Of a DNA stretch of 5,921 nt, positions 5,273 through 5,921 are shown one piece after another. The stretch's first letter is position 1, and every line of letters starts with the position of its first letter. A program made the translations under genes and the position numbers. Under the pieces are notes generated by a model. That model saw nothing but the letters and a program-made list of their open reading frames with translations. It was not told the origin of the DNA and did no database searches. Source of the DNA: Acidobacteriota bacterium (GTDB lineage Bacteria > Acidobacteriota > Terriglobia > UBA7540); contig PLWR01000430.1 of assembly GCA_003165615.1 (NCBI GenBank), forward strand, positions 1 through 5,921, read 5' to 3'.

Positions 5273-5921
5273 ATGGCCGAAGCGCTGACGAAAACTGGGC
5301 GATATCAGATTGTCGGTGAACTGGGCCGCGGGTCCATGGGGGTCGTGTATCAGGGATTTGACCCCGTCATTGGCCGCACGGTGGCCATCAAGGTGATGCT
5401 TCCCGAGGGCCTCTCACCCCAGGAGTTTGAGGAGTATAAGGCGCGCTTCCAGCGGGAAGCGATGGCAGCCGGAATCCTTGCTCACCCCAACATCATCACG
5501 GTCTACGATTTCGGGGAAGACAATGGCATCCTTTACCTTGCCATGGAGTTTCTGGAGGGAAAATCCCTCGAAAAAATTGTGCAGGAACAGACCATCCTTC
5601 CCATCGAAACGATCCTGCCCATTTATGACCAGGTTTGCAGCGCCCTCGATCATGCTCACCGAAATAAGATTGTGCATCGCGATATCAAGCCCGCGAATAT
5701 CATGATTTTGCAAAACGGCCTGGTGAAGGTTACCGACTTTGGCATCGCCAAGATGATGGCCATGGGCATGACGCAAGCCGGCCAGATTCTGGGGACGCCG
5801 AATTACATGTCGCCGGAGCAGGTTAAAGGACGCCAAATCGATGGCCGGTCCGATATTTTTTCATTGGGCGTAATCCTCTATGAGCTGGTGACCGGTGAAA
5901 AGCCTTTCGGGGGCCAGAACA
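5273..5921 (+). CDS. Hanks-type serine/threonine protein kinase, PknB-like (3' end outside the window)
   Basis: 216 complete codons are visible and the frame is still open at the window end. The kinase domain starts almost at once: GRYQIVGELGRGSMGVVY (9-26) is the glycine-rich loop, VAIK holds the ATP-binding Lys40, and Glu62 in FQREAMAAG is its helix-C partner. HPNIITVYDFGE follows, then the hinge AMEFLEGKSL (90-99), the catalytic loop HRDIKPANIM (135-144; Asp137, Lys139, Asn142), DFG (155-157), the activation segment with LGTPNYMSPEQ (173-183), and SDIFSLGVILYELVTG (193-208) with the structural Asp194. All catalytic residues are present, so an active RD-type kinase is expected. What follows the catalytic domain (membrane segment, sensor, repeats) cannot be seen. 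The ATG at 5273 has only GAGG at 5265-5268, 4 nt upstream, a short spacing. No alternative start fits better, because the domain begins within ten residues. Confidence 0.93.
   Translation, partial: MAEALTKTGRYQIVGELGRGSMGVVYQGFDPVIGRTVAIKVMLPEGLSPQEFEEYKARFQREAMAAGILAHPNIITVYDFGEDNGILYLAMEFLEGKSLEKIVQEQTILPIETILPIYDQVCSALDHAHRNKIVHRDIKPANIMILQNGLVKVTDFGIAKMMAMGMTQAGQILGTPNYMSPEQVKGRQIDGRSDIFSLGVILYELVTGEKPFGGQN

Noticed and set aside
5097..5288. 63-codon open frame overlapping the start of the kinase gene
   Set aside because: It starts inside the three-way-junction repeat, its N-terminus is the repeat-derived YGAKAQRY string, and it has no ribosome site.
5414..5836. 140-codon - strand frame opposite the kinase
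   Set aside because: It is antisense to intact kinase catalytic motifs and is a coding shadow.

Overview
The window looks like a chromosomal segment from a GC-rich, Gram-negative-type soil bacterium, most likely an acidobacterium. This placement is inference. It rests on a membrane-anchored LssY_C-domain protein, the style of the Ser/Thr kinase, an L-rhamnose route with a RhaI-type isomerase tail next to rhaB, and intergenic palindromes of a kind I associate with acidobacterial, verrucomicrobial and planctomycete genomes. No tRNA, rRNA, CRISPR, transposase or phage gene is visible.

Left part, + strand (1-1805): the last 59 codons of what is probably L-rhamnose isomerase (rhaI type), a 207-bp spacer with short direct repeats and a strong 13-bp hairpin, then a complete rhamnulokinase (rhaB). 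Together they would carry L-rhamnose to L-rhamnulose and on to L-rhamnulose 1-phosphate. rhaB ends against a 10-bp GC-rich hairpin that it shares with the convergent gene on its right.

Middle part, - strand (1915-4593): three genes, read right to left. First comes a protein with one membrane anchor, a beta-rich middle domain and a C-terminal LssY_C domain. Next, close behind it, is a small conserved-looking protein of unknown function (111 or 133 residues). Last is a secreted, methionine-rich protein of 232 residues, which appears to have its own extended -10 promoter and a leader of about 130 nt. The first two are plausibly cotranscribed. None of the three has a known biochemical function.

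Right part (4594-5272): about 680 bp without a credible gene, holding at least three palindromic or cruciform-type repeats and a set of nested inverted repeats. ORFs here are translations of the repeats. At 5273 a Hanks-type Ser/Thr protein kinase (PknB-like) begins on the + strand and runs off the window after 216 codons with its catalytic core intact as far as subdomain IX.

I do not see a convincing new multi-gene system. The points most worth a second look are the Met-rich exported protein, the LssY_C/small-protein pair, and the dense palindrome cluster upstream of the kinase.
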